Assembly (NCBI RefSeq): GCF_001278945.1
Contig: NZ_LGRV01000003.1
Span: forward strand, 2,480,001-2,544,000
DNA from: Lysinibacillus contaminans
Lineage (GTDB): Bacteria; Bacillota; Bacilli; Bacillales_A; Planococcaceae
DNA length: 64,000 nucleotides
Reading direction: 5' to 3'
Shown piece by piece: positions 1-8,328 of this stretch. Made by a program: the position numbers and the translations under genes. The notes beneath the pieces are model-generated. The model had not been told where the DNA came from. It worked only from the letters and a program-made list of their open reading frames with translations, and did no database searches. Within the stretch, counting starts at the first letter, position 1; each line of letters opens with the position of its first letter.

Positions 1-1
1 T

Positions 2-154
2 TTACCGTTAGCAAAAAAATTACGAAATCGACCGATTAATACGTATATGTGCGACGTATGTCACACTCGCATTGCAGAAAATACAACGGCAAGAATTGAA
101 ACAGGAAACTTTCGCTTCTACCGTTCTTCTCCACAAATGGATAAAGAATTTTAA
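2..154 (+). CDS. ylaI: YlaI-like small zinc-ribbon protein (DUF2197), 3' part
   Basis: The open frame enters from the left edge and ends at TAA 152-154, so only the last 50 codons are present. The translation has a CDVC pair, the second half of a probable four-Cys zinc site, preceded by a KKLRNRPI stretch and followed by a TGNFRFY stretch. These are the conserved blocks I know from Bacillus YlaI, a protein of about 70 residues with unknown function. In B. subtilis ylaI lies next to ylaH and typA. Here ylaH is about 3 kb away on the other strand, with a three-gene ABC transporter in between, so the block has been rearranged. The first CxxC pair is presumed to lie outside the window. Identification is by motif and synteny. 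Confidence 0.75.
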   Translation, partial: LPLAKKLRNRPINTYMCDVCHTRIAENTTARIETGNFRFYRSSPQMDKEF

Positions 155-189
155 AAACAGGGTGTCTCCTATTCGAGACACCCTGTTTT
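154..189. terminator. Bidirectional rho-independent terminator
   Basis: The inverted repeat AAAACAGGGTGTCTC / GAGACACCCTGTTTT has a 6-nt loop, with A-rich and T-rich flanks. It separates the convergent ylaI end and the ABC permease gene and can serve both strands. Confidence 0.85.
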
Positions 190-194
190 ATGAT

Positions 195-989
195 TTAATC
201 TTGATTTTTAATAAGCTTCTTTTCAATTAACTCAACAACTTGATACATAATCGTCGCAAAAACCGCGATTATTAGTAACGACATTAGCACGAGATTAAAG
301 TTAAACACTTGGAAGCCGTAAATGATTAAATAGCCAAGTCCTTTTGAAGAAACTAAAAATTCTCCTACAATTACTCCTACCCATGATAACCCTACATTTA
401 CTTTTAATGTCGAGATAATTGTTGGAAAAGAAGCGGGCAAAATAACCTCTTTAAATATTTGCCATCTCTTCGCTCCAAATGTTTGCATCACCTTGCTATA
501 GTTCGGGTCAACCCCTTTGAAGGCGGTGTATACGACAATGGTTGTAATAATGACTGAAATCAGTGCACCCATCGCCATAATCGAAATATACCCTGGTCCA
601 AGTGCAACAATTAAAATCGGACCAAGCGCTACTTTCGGCATTGCATTTAAAATGACTAAATACGGATCTAATACTTTCGATATCATCGGCGACCACCATA
701 ATACCATTGCAAGCAATGTACCGAGTAACGTTCCGACGATAAAGCCGACAACCGTCTCCATCAGCGTAACACTTACGTGTATCATCAATGTGCCATCGCT
801 AACCTTTTCGACGAAAGTTAGCCAAACACGAGACGGCGAGCTAAAGATTAAACGGTCAATCCAATCATTTCTCGAAAACAACTCCCACCCGCCAAAAAAC
901 AGTAGCAATATAACTAATTGATAGAGTCTCACAAAGCGCCGTTCTTTTTTTAGTGATTTCTGATACCGTTCAAATAATGTATTATCCAA
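195..989 (-). CDS. ABC transporter permease (SsuC/TauC/ThiX type)
   Basis: Membrane permease of a substrate-import ABC transporter, 264 residues from the chosen start, with about six hydrophobic segments. The cytoplasmic coupling (EAA) loop is visible as [18 protein letters not shown]. The longest open frame reaches 1142 but overlaps the ATPase gene by 160 bases. A TTG at 989-987 is preceded by GGAAGGAG at a 10-base distance and overlaps the ATPase stop by 8 bases, so I take it as the start. The gene is last in a binding protein, ATPase, permease operon. The family imports nitrate, sulfonates, taurine or thiamine precursors. The substrate cannot be read from the sequence, and no TPP riboswitch precedes this operon. 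Confidence 0.85.
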   Translation of the reverse strand: MDNTLFERYQKSLKKERRFVRLYQLVILLLFFGGWELFSRNDWIDRLIFSSPSRVWLTFVEKVSDGTLMIHVSVTLMETVVGFIVGTLLGTLLAMVLWWSPMISKVLDPYLVILNAMPKVALGPILIVALGPGYISIMAMGALISVIITTIVVYTAFKGVDPNYSKVMQTFGAKRWQIFKEVILPASFPTIISTLKVNVGLSWVGVIVGEFLVSSKGLGYLIIYGFQVFNFNLVLMSLLIIAVFATIMYQVVELIEKKLIKNQD

Positions 990-1749
990 GGCTTTCAAGC
1001 TCCTTCCAAATCGATTGGAAAACTCCTCCATACGATGGATGTTGCCTTGCATCAAATGGAGATAGTCCTTGGAGTTCTTTCGGTATATCGAAAACTTTAT
1101 GCAACTTACCTGGATTTGCTGAAAATAAGAAAACCCGTTCACTCATTGCAATCGCTTCGCCAATATCATGTGTAACAAGGACTGCTGTTTTATGATAAGT
1201 TTTTAAAGTTTCCACTACTAAATCTTCAAGCTTCAGTTTCGATTGATAGTCCAGAGCAGAGAATGGTTCATCTAATAGTAAAATTTTAGGATTAACAGCT
1301 AATGTTCTCGCTAAAGCGACACGCTGGCGCATCCCCCCAGATAATTCCCGCGGATAATAACGTCCAACATTGGGTAAGCCGACTTCTTGTAAGAGGGCGT
1401 TCGCTGTTACTTTATGTGTCTTATTTTGGCGATCAGTTAATTTCAATCCGATGGTAACATTGTCTTCGATCGTTTTCCAAGGAAATAAATAATCTTGCTG
1501 AAGCATATAGCCAATGAGTGATTTATTATGTTCCGCTATTTCTTCCCCATCAATCAATATTTTACCTTCCGTTGCAGGAAACAACCCAGCAATAATAGAT
1601 AATAACGTTGTTTTTCCGCAACCACTTGGCCCGATAAACGACACAAACTCACCTTCACGAATGGATAAATTTATATCGTATAAAACTTCTTTTGCCTCTT
1701 TGCTTGAAAAATAACTATGGTGAATATTCTCAAGCTGTAGAAAGTCCAT
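982..1749 (-). CDS. ABC transporter ATP-binding protein (SsuB/TauB type)
   Basis: Cytoplasmic ATPase of 255 residues that drives the import system. It has all nucleotide-binding motifs: Walker [10 protein letters not shown] near residue 42, Q-loop LQQDYLFPW, signature LSGGMRQR, Walker [13 protein letters not shown] and H-loop VTHD. The start ATG at 1749-1747 overlaps the last base of the binding-protein frame, and the 3' end overlaps the permease by 8 bases. The three genes are therefore translationally coupled. Sequence type fits the nitrate/sulfonate/taurine/HMP group, but the substrate is undetermined. Confidence 0.9.
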   Translation of the reverse strand: MDFLQLENIHHSYFSSKEAKEVLYDINLSIREGEFVSFIGPSGCGKTTLLSIIAGLFPATEGKILIDGEEIAEHNKSLIGYMLQQDYLFPWKTIEDNVTIGLKLTDRQNKTHKVTANALLQEVGLPNVGRYYPRELSGGMRQRVALARTLAVNPKILLLDEPFSALDYQSKLKLEDLVVETLKTYHKTAVLVTHDIGEAIAMSERVFLFSANPGKLHKVFDIPKELQGLSPFDARQHPSYGGVFQSIWKELESLG

Positions 1750-2741
1750 TACTTTGCAGCCTTTTTAGCAAATGTTGTATTTACAAGCTCTTCATATTCT
1801 ACGCGTTGCGGAAGTTCACCGGCTTCCTCCATAACCGCCTGCAAGTTTTCCCACTCTTCCTCATCTAGTATCGGGTCTGTTGCATAAGAACCTTGTGATT
1901 TATAACGTTCTACAACTGTTTCAATGAGCGCCACATCAATATTTTCAAAATATGGCTGGATAATTTCAGCTACTTCAGCTGCACTTTTTTCCTGAACAAA
2001 ATCTTGCGCTCTTTTTAAGGCATTTGTAAAGCTTTGAGCCGTTTTATCTTGTTCTTTTAAATAACTATCTTTCGCCATATACGATGTATAAGGTAAGTGC
2101 CCTGACTCTGTGCCGAACGAAGCAACGATGTAACCTTTCCCTTCTTTTTCAAACACACTCGCTGTTGGTTCAAATAACTGTACAAAATCACCCGTCCCTG
2201 ATGCAAATGCTGTAGAAATATTTGCAAAATCAATGTTTTGAATTAATGTTAAATCTTTTGAAGGGTCAATACCGTGTTTCTTCAAGACAAATTCTCCTGC
2301 CATTTGCGGCATACCACCTTTTCGTTGCCCAAGGAATACGGAACCCTTTAATTCTTCCCAAGAGAAATTTTCCATTTTTTCACGAGCCACTAAAAATGTA
2401 CCATCTGTTTGTGTCAGCTGTGCAAAATTTTGAATAGGGTCATTCGTACCCTGAGCTGTTACATAAATAGAAGTCTCTGAGCCGACTAAAGCAATATCTA
2501 TACCATCCGATAACAATGCTGTCATCGTTTTATCACCACCGGCAATGGTTTGTAAATCAACGGAAAGTCCTTCATCTTCAAAGAAGCCTTTTTCAAGTGC
2601 TACGTATTGTGGTGCATAGAAAATCGAGCGCGTTACTTCTCCAACTTTTACTTTTTGAAGCTCTCCTGTATTACATGCTGTCAATGAAAGAAGTAACAAA
2701 GCTATCACACTAAACAAAAAGCCCTTTTTAAGCCAACGCAT
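1749..2741 (-). CDS. ABC transporter substrate-binding lipoprotein (NMT1/SsuA-like)
   Basis: Extracellular binding lipoprotein of 330 residues. The N-terminus is a lipoprotein signal peptide with lipobox LTAC, so Cys at about residue 23 is the lipid-anchored residue. The mature protein begins with a VKVGEVTRSIFYAPQYVALEKG-type segment, the typical opening of the NMT1/THI5 and SsuA domains: a ligand loop followed by a helix ending in KGFF. A strong AAGGAGG precedes ATG 2741. It is first in the operon, so it should be the best expressed. Ligand candidates are sulfonates, nitrate-like anions or a pyrimidine precursor, and I cannot choose among them. Confidence 0.85.
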   Translation of the reverse strand: MRWLKKGFLFSVIALLLLSLTACNTGELQKVKVGEVTRSIFYAPQYVALEKGFFEDEGLSVDLQTIAGGDKTMTALLSDGIDIALVGSETSIYVTAQGTNDPIQNFAQLTQTDGTFLVAREKMENFSWEELKGSVFLGQRKGGMPQMAGEFVLKKHGIDPSKDLTLIQNIDFANISTAFASGTGDFVQLFEPTASVFEKEGKGYIVASFGTESGHLPYTSYMAKDSYLKEQDKTAQSFTNALKRAQDFVQEKSAAEVAEIIQPYFENIDVALIETVVERYKSQGSYATDPILDEEEWENLQAVMEEAGELPQRVEYEELVNTTFAKKAAK

Positions 2742-2779
2742 TCTTTTTTCCTCCTTGATTGATGAAATTGCCTATCGAC

Positions 2780-2848
2780 ATTAACTTATTCACGCGGAGC
2801 ATTTTCGGTGCTAGCATTTTAAGCAAAATCTGTGACATCCGCCAAAGT
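2780..2848. repeat. Candidate dispersed intergenic repeat, copy 1
   Basis: Bases 2824-2844 are identical over 21 nt to 42066-42086, more than 39 kb away (core TCTGTGACATCCGCCA). The flanking sequence differs between copies. The segment is non-coding on both strands and lies in the 5' region of the ABC transporter operon. See the copy at 41947-42117. Confidence 0.5.
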
Positions 2849-2849
2849 C

Positions 2850-2903
2850 TTTATTTTCATTCAACTCACCACCAGTAGCGATGGTGAGTTGAATGAAAAT
2901 AAA
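2850..2903. repeat. Perfect 22-bp inverted repeat (hairpin)
   Basis: The left arm 2850-2871 (core TTCATTCAACTCACCA) is the exact reverse complement of 2882-2903, with a 10-base loop. It lies between the ylaH terminator and the ABC operon. The stem is long and AT-rich without a clear U-tract, so its role (second terminator, RNA processing site, or relic) is open. Confidence 0.75.
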
Positions 2904-2936
2904 AACAGTCCTAGCACATTACTATGCTAAGACTGC
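2901..2936 (-). terminator. Terminator after ylaH
   Basis: On the minus strand the stem is CAGTCTTAGCA / TGCTAGGACTG with one G-U pair, followed by TTTTT. It starts 26 bases after the ylaH stop and ends the typA-ylaH transcript. Confidence 0.85.
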
Positions 2937-2961
2937 TTTCATAGGAGCCGAGCTACTATCA

Positions 2962-3351
2962 TTAATTCGCAGCTCGTTGCTCTTCTCTTTTCTCACGCCA
3001 TAAACGCGTTTTGTACAGAATTAAAATTAACGCTGCTACGATTAGTCCTTCAACCATCGGCAGGAATAGCGCTAAAAATGTCAGCATAATACATCCCACA
3101 AACAGGAATACGTAAATTACGATATTTTGTGACATTTTCAGTTTCTTCGCAAAGCCTAATTTATAGACAAGCGTGGAAAGTAAAAATACAAGAATGAAAA
3201 CAGCGTATCCAGCCATGTTATAGCTCGGCAGGTTTTCATATAAAAAACGAGTAATCCCAGCCATACGGCTAAATACAAATTCTGTTTCTCCTGCATTTGC
3301 TGGTGCAGCAACTTGAATAACATTCAGTTCACCCATTAAAGCGGACTTCAT
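2962..3351 (-). CDS. ylaH: YlaH-like membrane protein
   Basis: Small membrane protein of 129 residues, identified as YlaH-like mainly by synteny (immediately downstream of typA, as in B. subtilis) and by its profile. It has a short polar N-terminus, a first hydrophobic segment around YAVFILVFLLSTLVY, two more segments (IVIYVFLFVGCIMLTFL and GLIVAALILILY) and a basic tail KTRLWREKREEQR. The frame could start at 3375, but AGGAAGAGGAG lies just upstream of the ATG at 3351-3349, so this start is preferred. The gap to typA is about 36 bases, and the genes probably share a transcript. Function is unknown. It is longer than I recall for YlaH (about 105 residues), the extra being N-terminal. Confidence 0.7.
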   Translation of the reverse strand: MKSALMGELNVIQVAAPANAGETEFVFSRMAGITRFLYENLPSYNMAGYAVFILVFLLSTLVYKLGFAKKLKMSQNIVIYVFLFVGCIMLTFLALFLPMVEGLIVAALILILYKTRLWREKREEQRAAN

Positions 3352-3387
3352 ATCCAAGACTCCTCTTCCTTTCATGACAGCGGAAAA

Positions 3388-5232
3388 TTATACTTCAGTG
3401 CTACGTACTCTTTTCGCTGCTTTCTCACGTTCGTTTTTATCTAGAATTTTTTTACGAAGGCGAATAGATTCTGGTGTGATTTCTAAATACTCGTCATCAC
3501 CTAAATATTCAAGTGCTTCTTCTAGAGACAAGATACGTGGTTTTTTAATAACATTCGTTTGGTCTTTATTGGCTGAACGGATGTTTGTTTTTTGTTTCAT
3601 TTTTGTGATGTTTACAGTGATATCAGCGTCACGTGTATTTTCACCAACGATCATACCTTCATAAATCTCTGTACCTGGCTCTAAGAATAGTGTACCACGG
3701 TCTTCAATTTGCATCATACCATAAGTTGTTGCTTTACCAGTTTCCATTGAAACTAGTACACCTTGGTGACGGCCACCAATTTTACCTGGGATTAATGGTT
3801 GGTAGCAATCGAACGTATGGTTGATGATACCAAAACCTTTTGTCATCGACATGAATTCAGTTGTATAACCGATTAATCCACGCGCTGGTACTAAGAATGT
3901 TAAACGAACTTGGCCACTGCCATTGTTCACCATATCTAGCATTTCACCTTTACGTGTACCGATTGATTCAATAATTGAACCAACATTTTCTTCAGGAACA
4001 TCGATTTGAACGCGCTCGAATGGCTCACATTTCACACCGTCGATTTCACGTACGATTACTTGTGGTTTAGACACTTGTAATTCGAAGCCTTCACGACGCA
4101 TGTTTTCGATAAGGATTGATAAGTGAAGCTCTCCACGACCTGAAACTGTCCAAGCATCTGGAGAATCAGTATCTTCAACACGTAAAGATACGTCAGTTTG
4201 TAATTGAGCGCGTAAACGCTCTTCTACTTTACGAGAAGTAACCCATTTCCCTTCACGACCAGCGAATGGAGAATTGTTTACTAAGAAAGTCATTTGTAAA
4301 GTTGGCTCATCGATACGTAAAGGAGTAAGTGCTTCTGGGTGCTCAACTGGGCAAACTGTTTCACCTACGTTGATGTCTTCCATACCTGATACGGCGATTA
4401 AATCACCAGCTTTAGCTGTCTCTACCTCTTCACGTTTTAAACCGAAGAAACCAAAGATTTTCGTTACACGGAAGTTTTTCACTGTACCGTCTAACTTCAT
4501 AAGAGATACTTGTTGACCTACTGAAATTGTTCCGCGGAATACACGACCAATTCCGATACGCCCAACGAAGTCATTATAGTCAAGTAGAGCCACTTGGAAT
4601 TGTAATGGGTCTTCTGAGTTATCGATTGGTGCTGGAATAGCTTCAATAATTTTTTTGAATAGACATGTCATATCTTCTTCTTGTTTCGATGGGTCAGCGT
4701 CTAAAGAAGCTGTACCATTTACACCTGAAGCATAGACAACAGGGAAGTCTAATTGATCTTCATCTGCACCTAACTCGATAAATAATTCAAGTACTTCATC
4801 TACTACTTCTAGTGGACGAGCTGAATCTTTGTCTACTTTGTTAACAACAACGATTGGTGTTAAACGTTGTTCTAATGCTTTTTTCAGTACAAAACGTGTT
4901 TGAGGCATACAACCCTCATACGCATCGACAACTAGTACAACGCCGTCAACCATTTTTAAAATACGCTCTACCTCACCACCGAAGTCAGCGTGTCCAGGCG
5001 TATCAAGGATGTTGATACGAGTTCCTTCATAGTTTACTGCTGTATTTTTAGCTAAAATCGTAATACCGCGTTCGCGTTCAATATCATTAGAGTCCATTGC
5101 ACGTTCTTCAACACGTTCGTTTGAACGGAATGTACCTGATTGTTTTAATAATTGATCGACTAAAGTAGTTTTACCGTGGTCGACGTGGGCGATTATTGCG
5201 ATATTGCGAAGATCTTGACGTAAGTTTGTCAT
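3388..5232 (-). CDS. typA: Translational GTPase TypA/BipA
   Basis: Ribosome-associated GTPase of the EF-G-like family, 614 residues, full length for TypA. The G domain is at the N-terminus: G1 AHVDHGKTT near residue 16, G2 region ERGITI, G3 DTPGHADF, G4 NKVDKD. Beta-barrel, EF-G III/V-like and TypA-specific C-terminal domains follow, with the conserved segment [16 protein letters not shown]. In Bacillus the protein supports ribosome assembly and growth in the cold. The gene reads leftward with ylaH downstream and ylaF divergent upstream, the arrangement of the B. subtilis ylaF-ylaG-ylaH region. Confidence 0.97.
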   Translation of the reverse strand: MTNLRQDLRNIAIIAHVDHGKTTLVDQLLKQSGTFRSNERVEERAMDSNDIERERGITILAKNTAVNYEGTRINILDTPGHADFGGEVERILKMVDGVVLVVDAYEGCMPQTRFVLKKALEQRLTPIVVVNKVDKDSARPLEVVDEVLELFIELGADEDQLDFPVVYASGVNGTASLDADPSKQEEDMTCLFKKIIEAIPAPIDNSEDPLQFQVALLDYNDFVGRIGIGRVFRGTISVGQQVSLMKLDGTVKNFRVTKIFGFFGLKREEVETAKAGDLIAVSGMEDINVGETVCPVEHPEALTPLRIDEPTLQMTFLVNNSPFAGREGKWVTSRKVEERLRAQLQTDVSLRVEDTDSPDAWTVSGRGELHLSILIENMRREGFELQVSKPQVIVREIDGVKCEPFERVQIDVPEENVGSIIESIGTRKGEMLDMVNNGSGQVRLTFLVPARGLIGYTTEFMSMTKGFGIINHTFDCYQPLIPGKIGGRHQGVLVSMETGKATTYGMMQIEDRGTLFLEPGTEIYEGMIVGENTRDADITVNITKMKQKTNIRSANKDQTNVIKKPRILSLEEALEYLGDDEYLEITPESIRLRKKILDKNEREKAAKRVRSTEV

Positions 5233-5375
5233 TTTTCCACTCCATATTCTTTTTTCGAATGTTTAACTGTGATATTATAGCACAGGAAGGATGATAATGT
5301 CCTGAATAGAATATCTATCATTCTAAAAATATATTTTTACAGTAGAAAATTAACAATAATTTAGGGGGCACAGCT

Positions 5376-5561
5376 ATGAATCGTGCGAAAATAGTTATGG
5401 GCATCTATGCATTGGCGGCTGTTTTAGCTATGTGTGCTATTGGTTATTCTGTTGCTTTAGGTAGTTGGTTTGGTATATTAGCAGGAATTGTTGCTACATG
5501 TGTCGTTTTCATGACAGCATTTAAAATGAAGCGTAAATTCCGCGAGCAAGGACTTTTATAA
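5376..5561 (+). CDS. ylaF: YlaF-like small membrane protein (DUF5325)
   Basis: A 61-residue protein with two hydrophobic helices (roughly residues 8-26 and 31-48) and a positively charged C-terminus (KMKRKFREQ), suggesting a hairpin in the membrane with a cytoplasmic tail. It starts at ATG 5376 after TTAGGGGGCA. Length, topology and position divergent from typA match B. subtilis YlaF. Function is unknown. Confidence 0.75.
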   Translation: MNRAKIVMGIYALAAVLAMCAIGYSVALGSWFGILAGIVATCVVFMTAFKMKRKFREQGLL

Positions 5562-5570
5562 ATAAGAAAA

Positions 5571-5612
5571 ACGTACCTAGAGAAGTGTAGCTTTCTCTAG
5601 GTACGTTTTTTA
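5571..5612. terminator. Bidirectional terminator
   Basis: A perfect 14-bp stem ACGTACCTAGAGAA / TTCTCTAGGTACGT with an 8-base loop, flanked by AAAAA on the left and TTTTTT on the right. It separates convergent ylaF and the inositol-phosphatase-family gene. Confidence 0.9.
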
Positions 5613-6404
5613 ATCGTATTGTACAATATATTTCTCCAGTAATTCTTGATGAATAGACGGATTTGCAATAATAAATGTATCTTGATGGAAGAAATCAAAA
5701 CCTTCTCCACGAAGGTTTGTCGCAATAGCCCCCACTTCCTTCGCAATGATCGTACCGCCGCCGATATCCCAAGGCGATAAACGCATAGATACATACGCAT
5801 CTAGCTTCCCACTCACGACAAAAGCTATCTCCATCGCTGCTGAACCATATGATCGTGTCCCACGAACTTTTCTTACGAGTTCAATGACTTTTTCATGATG
5901 AATATGTCGATTGGGCGCTACCCAACTTGCATTAATGCCAATCACTGCCTCTTCAATTTTCACCGGCTGCAGTTTGCGCAAAGGAGAGTCATTATACCAA
6001 GCACCTACACCTTCAATTGCATAGAATAAATCTTCACGCATGACATCAAATATGTAACCGAGCTTCCCTATACCGTCGACAAAGATCCCAATCGAAATCA
6101 TAAAATGTCGATGTTGCTTCACAAAATTCATCGTTCCATCAATTGGATCAATAATCCACACAACACCTTCTAATGAATCTACTTTTTCACCCATGCCCTC
6201 TTCTCCAATTATTTTATGCGTCGAATCAAATGATTTAATTTTCTCTATCAAGAATAATTCTGTCTCACGGTCAATGTTTGTCACTAAGTCATTAGCGTTT
6301 GATTTTGTTTCTACGACTAAATCGTAAGTAAATGCTGTTCGAATACGTCTTCCAGCTTCAAAAATAATATTTTTCGCAAATTGATCGATAAGTTGTAAAT
6401 CCAT
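5610..6404 (-). CDS. suhB: Inositol monophosphatase family protein (YktC/SuhB-like)
   Basis: Mg-dependent sugar/inositol phosphatase of 264 residues. Metal-binding motifs of the family are present: GEEG (residues about 70), DPIDGTMNF and, near the C-terminus, PWDIGGG, where the family usually has WDxAAG; the metal-binding Asp is kept. The open frame extends to 6431, but GAAAGGTGGG lies five bases before the ATG at 6404, which also matches the family's N-terminus. In B. subtilis yktC sits beside yktA/yktB, as here. Likely substrate is inositol 1-phosphate or a related phosphate monoester. A role in 16S rRNA processing, proposed for E. coli SuhB, is not assumed. Confidence 0.85.
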   Translation of the reverse strand: MDLQLIDQFAKNIIFEAGRRIRTAFTYDLVVETKSNANDLVTNIDRETELFLIEKIKSFDSTHKIIGEEGMGEKVDSLEGVVWIIDPIDGTMNFVKQHRHFMISIGIFVDGIGKLGYIFDVMREDLFYAIEGVGAWYNDSPLRKLQPVKIEEAVIGINASWVAPNRHIHHEKVIELVRKVRGTRSYGSAAMEIAFVVSGKLDAYVSMRLSPWDIGGGTIIAKEVGAIATNLRGEGFDFFHQDTFIIANPSIHQELLEKYIVQYD

Positions 6405-6486
6405 AAAAACCCACCTTTCGAATAGAACCAATACCTAATAACGTTATCTATTATGATATATTCTCTATTTTACTCTTTATAACGAC

Positions 6487-6526
6487 AAAAATCACCTGCT
6501 GTCGGAATATTCAGCAAGCGATTTTT
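6487..6526 (-). terminator. Terminator after the 65-aa protein gene
   Basis: The stem AAAATCGCTTGCTG / CAGCAGGTGATTTT forms on the minus strand with G-U pairs and is followed by a T-rich stretch. It sits about 20 bases after the stop of the small minus-strand gene. Confidence 0.75.
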
Positions 6527-6546
6527 AAATTGGTATATAATTGCCG

Positions 6547-6744
6547 TTACGCATAAGCGTGCAAACCCTCAAGCTCTTCTCTAATTTCAGCAAGTCGCTT
6601 TTTACTTTTTTCAATCTCACCCTCATTCTGCTCATTCATCGCAGAGAATAAAGACGACAATTCATAATCTATCTCTAATTGTAAGATGTGTTTATATTGC
6701 TTTTCAATGTCAACTTTACGTATAATTTTTACGATCTGTTTCAT
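6547..6744 (-). CDS. Small charged helical protein, unknown function
   Basis: A 65-residue soluble protein I do not recognise. The N-terminus (MKQIVKIIRKVD) is basic and hydrophobic, and the rest is rich in Glu, Lys and Leu with heptad-like spacing (EIEKSKKRLAEIREELEGL), suggesting a coiled-coil or helical hairpin. AAAGGAAG is placed well for ATG 6744; an in-frame GTG at 6753 is the alternative. The gene stands alone between the phosphatase and yktB, transcribed leftward with its own terminator. Codon use looks like the neighbours, so it is probably a real conserved gene. Confidence 0.7.
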   Translation of the reverse strand: MKQIVKIIRKVDIEKQYKHILQLEIDYELSSLFSAMNEQNEGEIEKSKKRLAEIREELEGLHAYA

Positions 6745-6868
6745 AAAAATCACTTCCTTTAATTTATTTTTTTACAAAACCCTATTGTTTTCGATAAAGT
6801 TGCTGTAATAAGATTTTTCCCCAAAAACTTAATAAAATAAACCTAAAAACCGAAAGGAATTATTAAAA

Positions 6869-7495
6869 ATGCAAAAAACACAATGGACTAATCAGGACTT
6901 CGATGTTTTTCAAATAAATGGCTTAGAACAACGAATGGATGCACTAATTTCCTTAGTACGACCAAAATTCAATATACTTGGAGAGGAGTTTTCCACTTAC
7001 TTTTCTAGCAAATTAGGGGAAGAATTCCACGCTCATGTAGCAAAGCATGCGCGCCGTACCGTCAATCCTCCAAAAGATAGTTGGGTTGCCTTTGCTCCTT
7101 ACAAAAGAGGCTATAAAGCACTTCCACATTTTCAGATTGGTCTTTGGGGCACACATTTATTCATCGTTTTAGCAATCATTTATGAAGCTCCTCAAAAAAA
7201 TATGTTTGCGGAACGATTATTAGCGAAAAAAACGCTTTTCAATGAATTACCAAATTATTTCATCGTTTCTGGTGATCATATGTCACCTTTAGCAATCCCT
7301 CTAAGCGAAGCAAAGGAGGAAAAGCTCGAGGAATTACTTGTACGTTTACGCGATGTGAAAAAAGGCGAATTTTTAGTGGGTCGTCATATTCCACGGGAAC
7401 AAGCAATTAAACTGTCTGCTGATGACTTGCATCGTTTGATCGAGGAAACATTCGATGTATTGCTACCTATTTACAGCACTATTACAAATAACTAA
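6869..7495 (+). CDS. yktB: UPF0637/DUF1054 protein YktB
   Basis: A 208-residue cytosolic protein of unknown function, recognised as YktB by its opening and the conserved block FAPYKRGYKALPHFQIGLWGT around residue 75. No membrane segment or signal peptide is visible. Its start ATG 6869 follows CCGAAAGGAA. In B. subtilis yktA, yktB and yktC are adjacent. Here the order is kept but a TnpB-like relic and extra intergenic DNA lie between yktB and yktA. Confidence 0.88.
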   Translation: MQKTQWTNQDFDVFQINGLEQRMDALISLVRPKFNILGEEFSTYFSSKLGEEFHAHVAKHARRTVNPPKDSWVAFAPYKRGYKALPHFQIGLWGTHLFIVLAIIYEAPQKNMFAERLLAKKTLFNELPNYFIVSGDHMSPLAIPLSEAKEEKLEELLVRLRDVKKGEFLVGRHIPREQAIKLSADDLHRLIEETFDVLLPIYSTITNN

Positions 7496-7632
7496 GTGCG
7501 TATATTTATGTAGTTTTAGTAATTAACTTTTTTTTATTCCCGCAAACATGGAAAATAAAAATATTTTTTGATTTTTCAAAACAGGTACTATCTCTACAAT
7601 TAATGAAGCCTTTATATTGTTTATAAATCCTA

Positions 7633-7670
7633 GGAAGTTGCCACATCACTTGATGATGCAACTTCCTTTT
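7633..7670 (+). terminator. Terminator downstream of yktB
   Basis: The stem GGAAGTTGC / GCAACTTCC has an inner ATCA/TGAT pairing and is followed by TTTTCTTT. It lies about 140 bases after the yktB stop. Confidence 0.75.
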
Positions 7671-7756
7671 CTTTCATACTATGACCGTTAAACTGCCTAC
7701 AACACCTATCCGAGAAAATTAATACGACTAAAAATTGTCATAATTTTTTGAATGGC

Positions 7757-7789
7757 AAAAAAAAGTAGTGCTAGAAAACAGCACTACTT
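7757..7789 (-). terminator. Terminator for the leftward yktA transcript
   Basis: The 10-bp stem AAGTAGTGCT / AGCACTACTT is followed on the minus strand by eight T residues. It is 230 bases beyond yktA and just beyond the palindrome and TnpB-like remnant, so it may have belonged to the lost element. Confidence 0.75.
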
Positions 7790-7810
7790 CTCATTCAAAA
7801 TAATAATTTT

Positions 7811-7842
7811 ATAATACATACTCATAAATGAGTATGTATTAT
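7811..7842. repeat. Perfect 32-bp palindrome
   Basis: ATAATACATACTCAT and its reverse complement are separated by only two bases. It lies 14 bases past the stop of the TnpB-like remnant. Subterminal palindromes of this kind mark the right end of IS200/IS605 elements, but no intact element is present. Confidence 0.7.
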
Positions 7843-7855
7843 ATATTCAGGCTCA

Positions 7856-7951
7856 TCACCTTAACTTGGGGTTTATTTCCGTTCCGACTGAGCTCGAATG
7901 TCCACAGTCTTGCTTACTCACTAGAATCTTTAGTTCAATATATACTTTCTT
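7856..7951 (-). pseudogene. Possible decayed TnpB (IS200/IS605) C-terminus
   Basis: A 31-codon open tail ends at TGA 7858-7856 and is blocked by a stop immediately upstream. It reads CGHSSSVGTEINPKLR at its end, which resembles the C-terminal tails of TnpB-type proteins after the zinc ribbon. No start or upstream domain remains within the 70 bases before yktA. The call depends on this short similarity plus the palindrome on its 3' side, so it is tentative. Confidence 0.35.
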
Positions 7952-8020
7952 TCATTTCCCTTAGATTTAGATATTAAACAGAACATAAAAAACCTCAACA
8001 CCACTAACTTTAGAACTTTT

Positions 8021-8308
8021 TTAACGACGCTGCTTTGGAGCAACCTTAATCGTCGTACCATCTGCCGCCTCTTTTGCTTGCTTGATTACAGGATAGCTCA
8101 CATAGCCACTCGCTTCTTCAAACTCACGGAAAATTGTTTTTTCTTCTGCTTGAGAGGGAACGATATCTTTAAAACGACGATATTTCGCCATCATCACTTC
8201 ACGTTTAATGCCCTTTTCATAAGCTTGCTCGATACCTTCAAAAAACTTTATAACGTCAACAATCTCCTCTGTCGACCAATCAATTGAAAACGGATATGAA
8301 TATTCCAT
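8021..8308 (-). CDS. yktA: UPF0223 family protein YktA
   Basis: A 95-residue soluble protein of unknown function. Its opening ([17 protein letters not shown]) and middle ([18 protein letters not shown]) are the hallmark of the UPF0223 family represented by B. subtilis YktA. AAAGGTGG precedes ATG 8308. The basic tail KVAPKQRR is slightly longer than I expect. It lies 20 bases after the nitronate monooxygenase-like gene on the same strand and is probably co-transcribed with it. Confidence 0.88.
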   Translation of the reverse strand: MEYSYPFSIDWSTEEIVDVIKFFEGIEQAYEKGIKREVMMAKYRRFKDIVPSQAEEKTIFREFEEASGYVSYPVIKQAKEAADGTTIKVAPKQRR

Positions 8309-8328
8309 TTAGACAAACCACCTTTACA

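Noticed and set aside
2742-2849. TPP riboswitch upstream of the ABC transporter, which would show a thiamine-precursor substrate
   Set aside because: No CTGAGA or ACCTGATC aptamer cores are present here; the only THI element is at 48986-49079.
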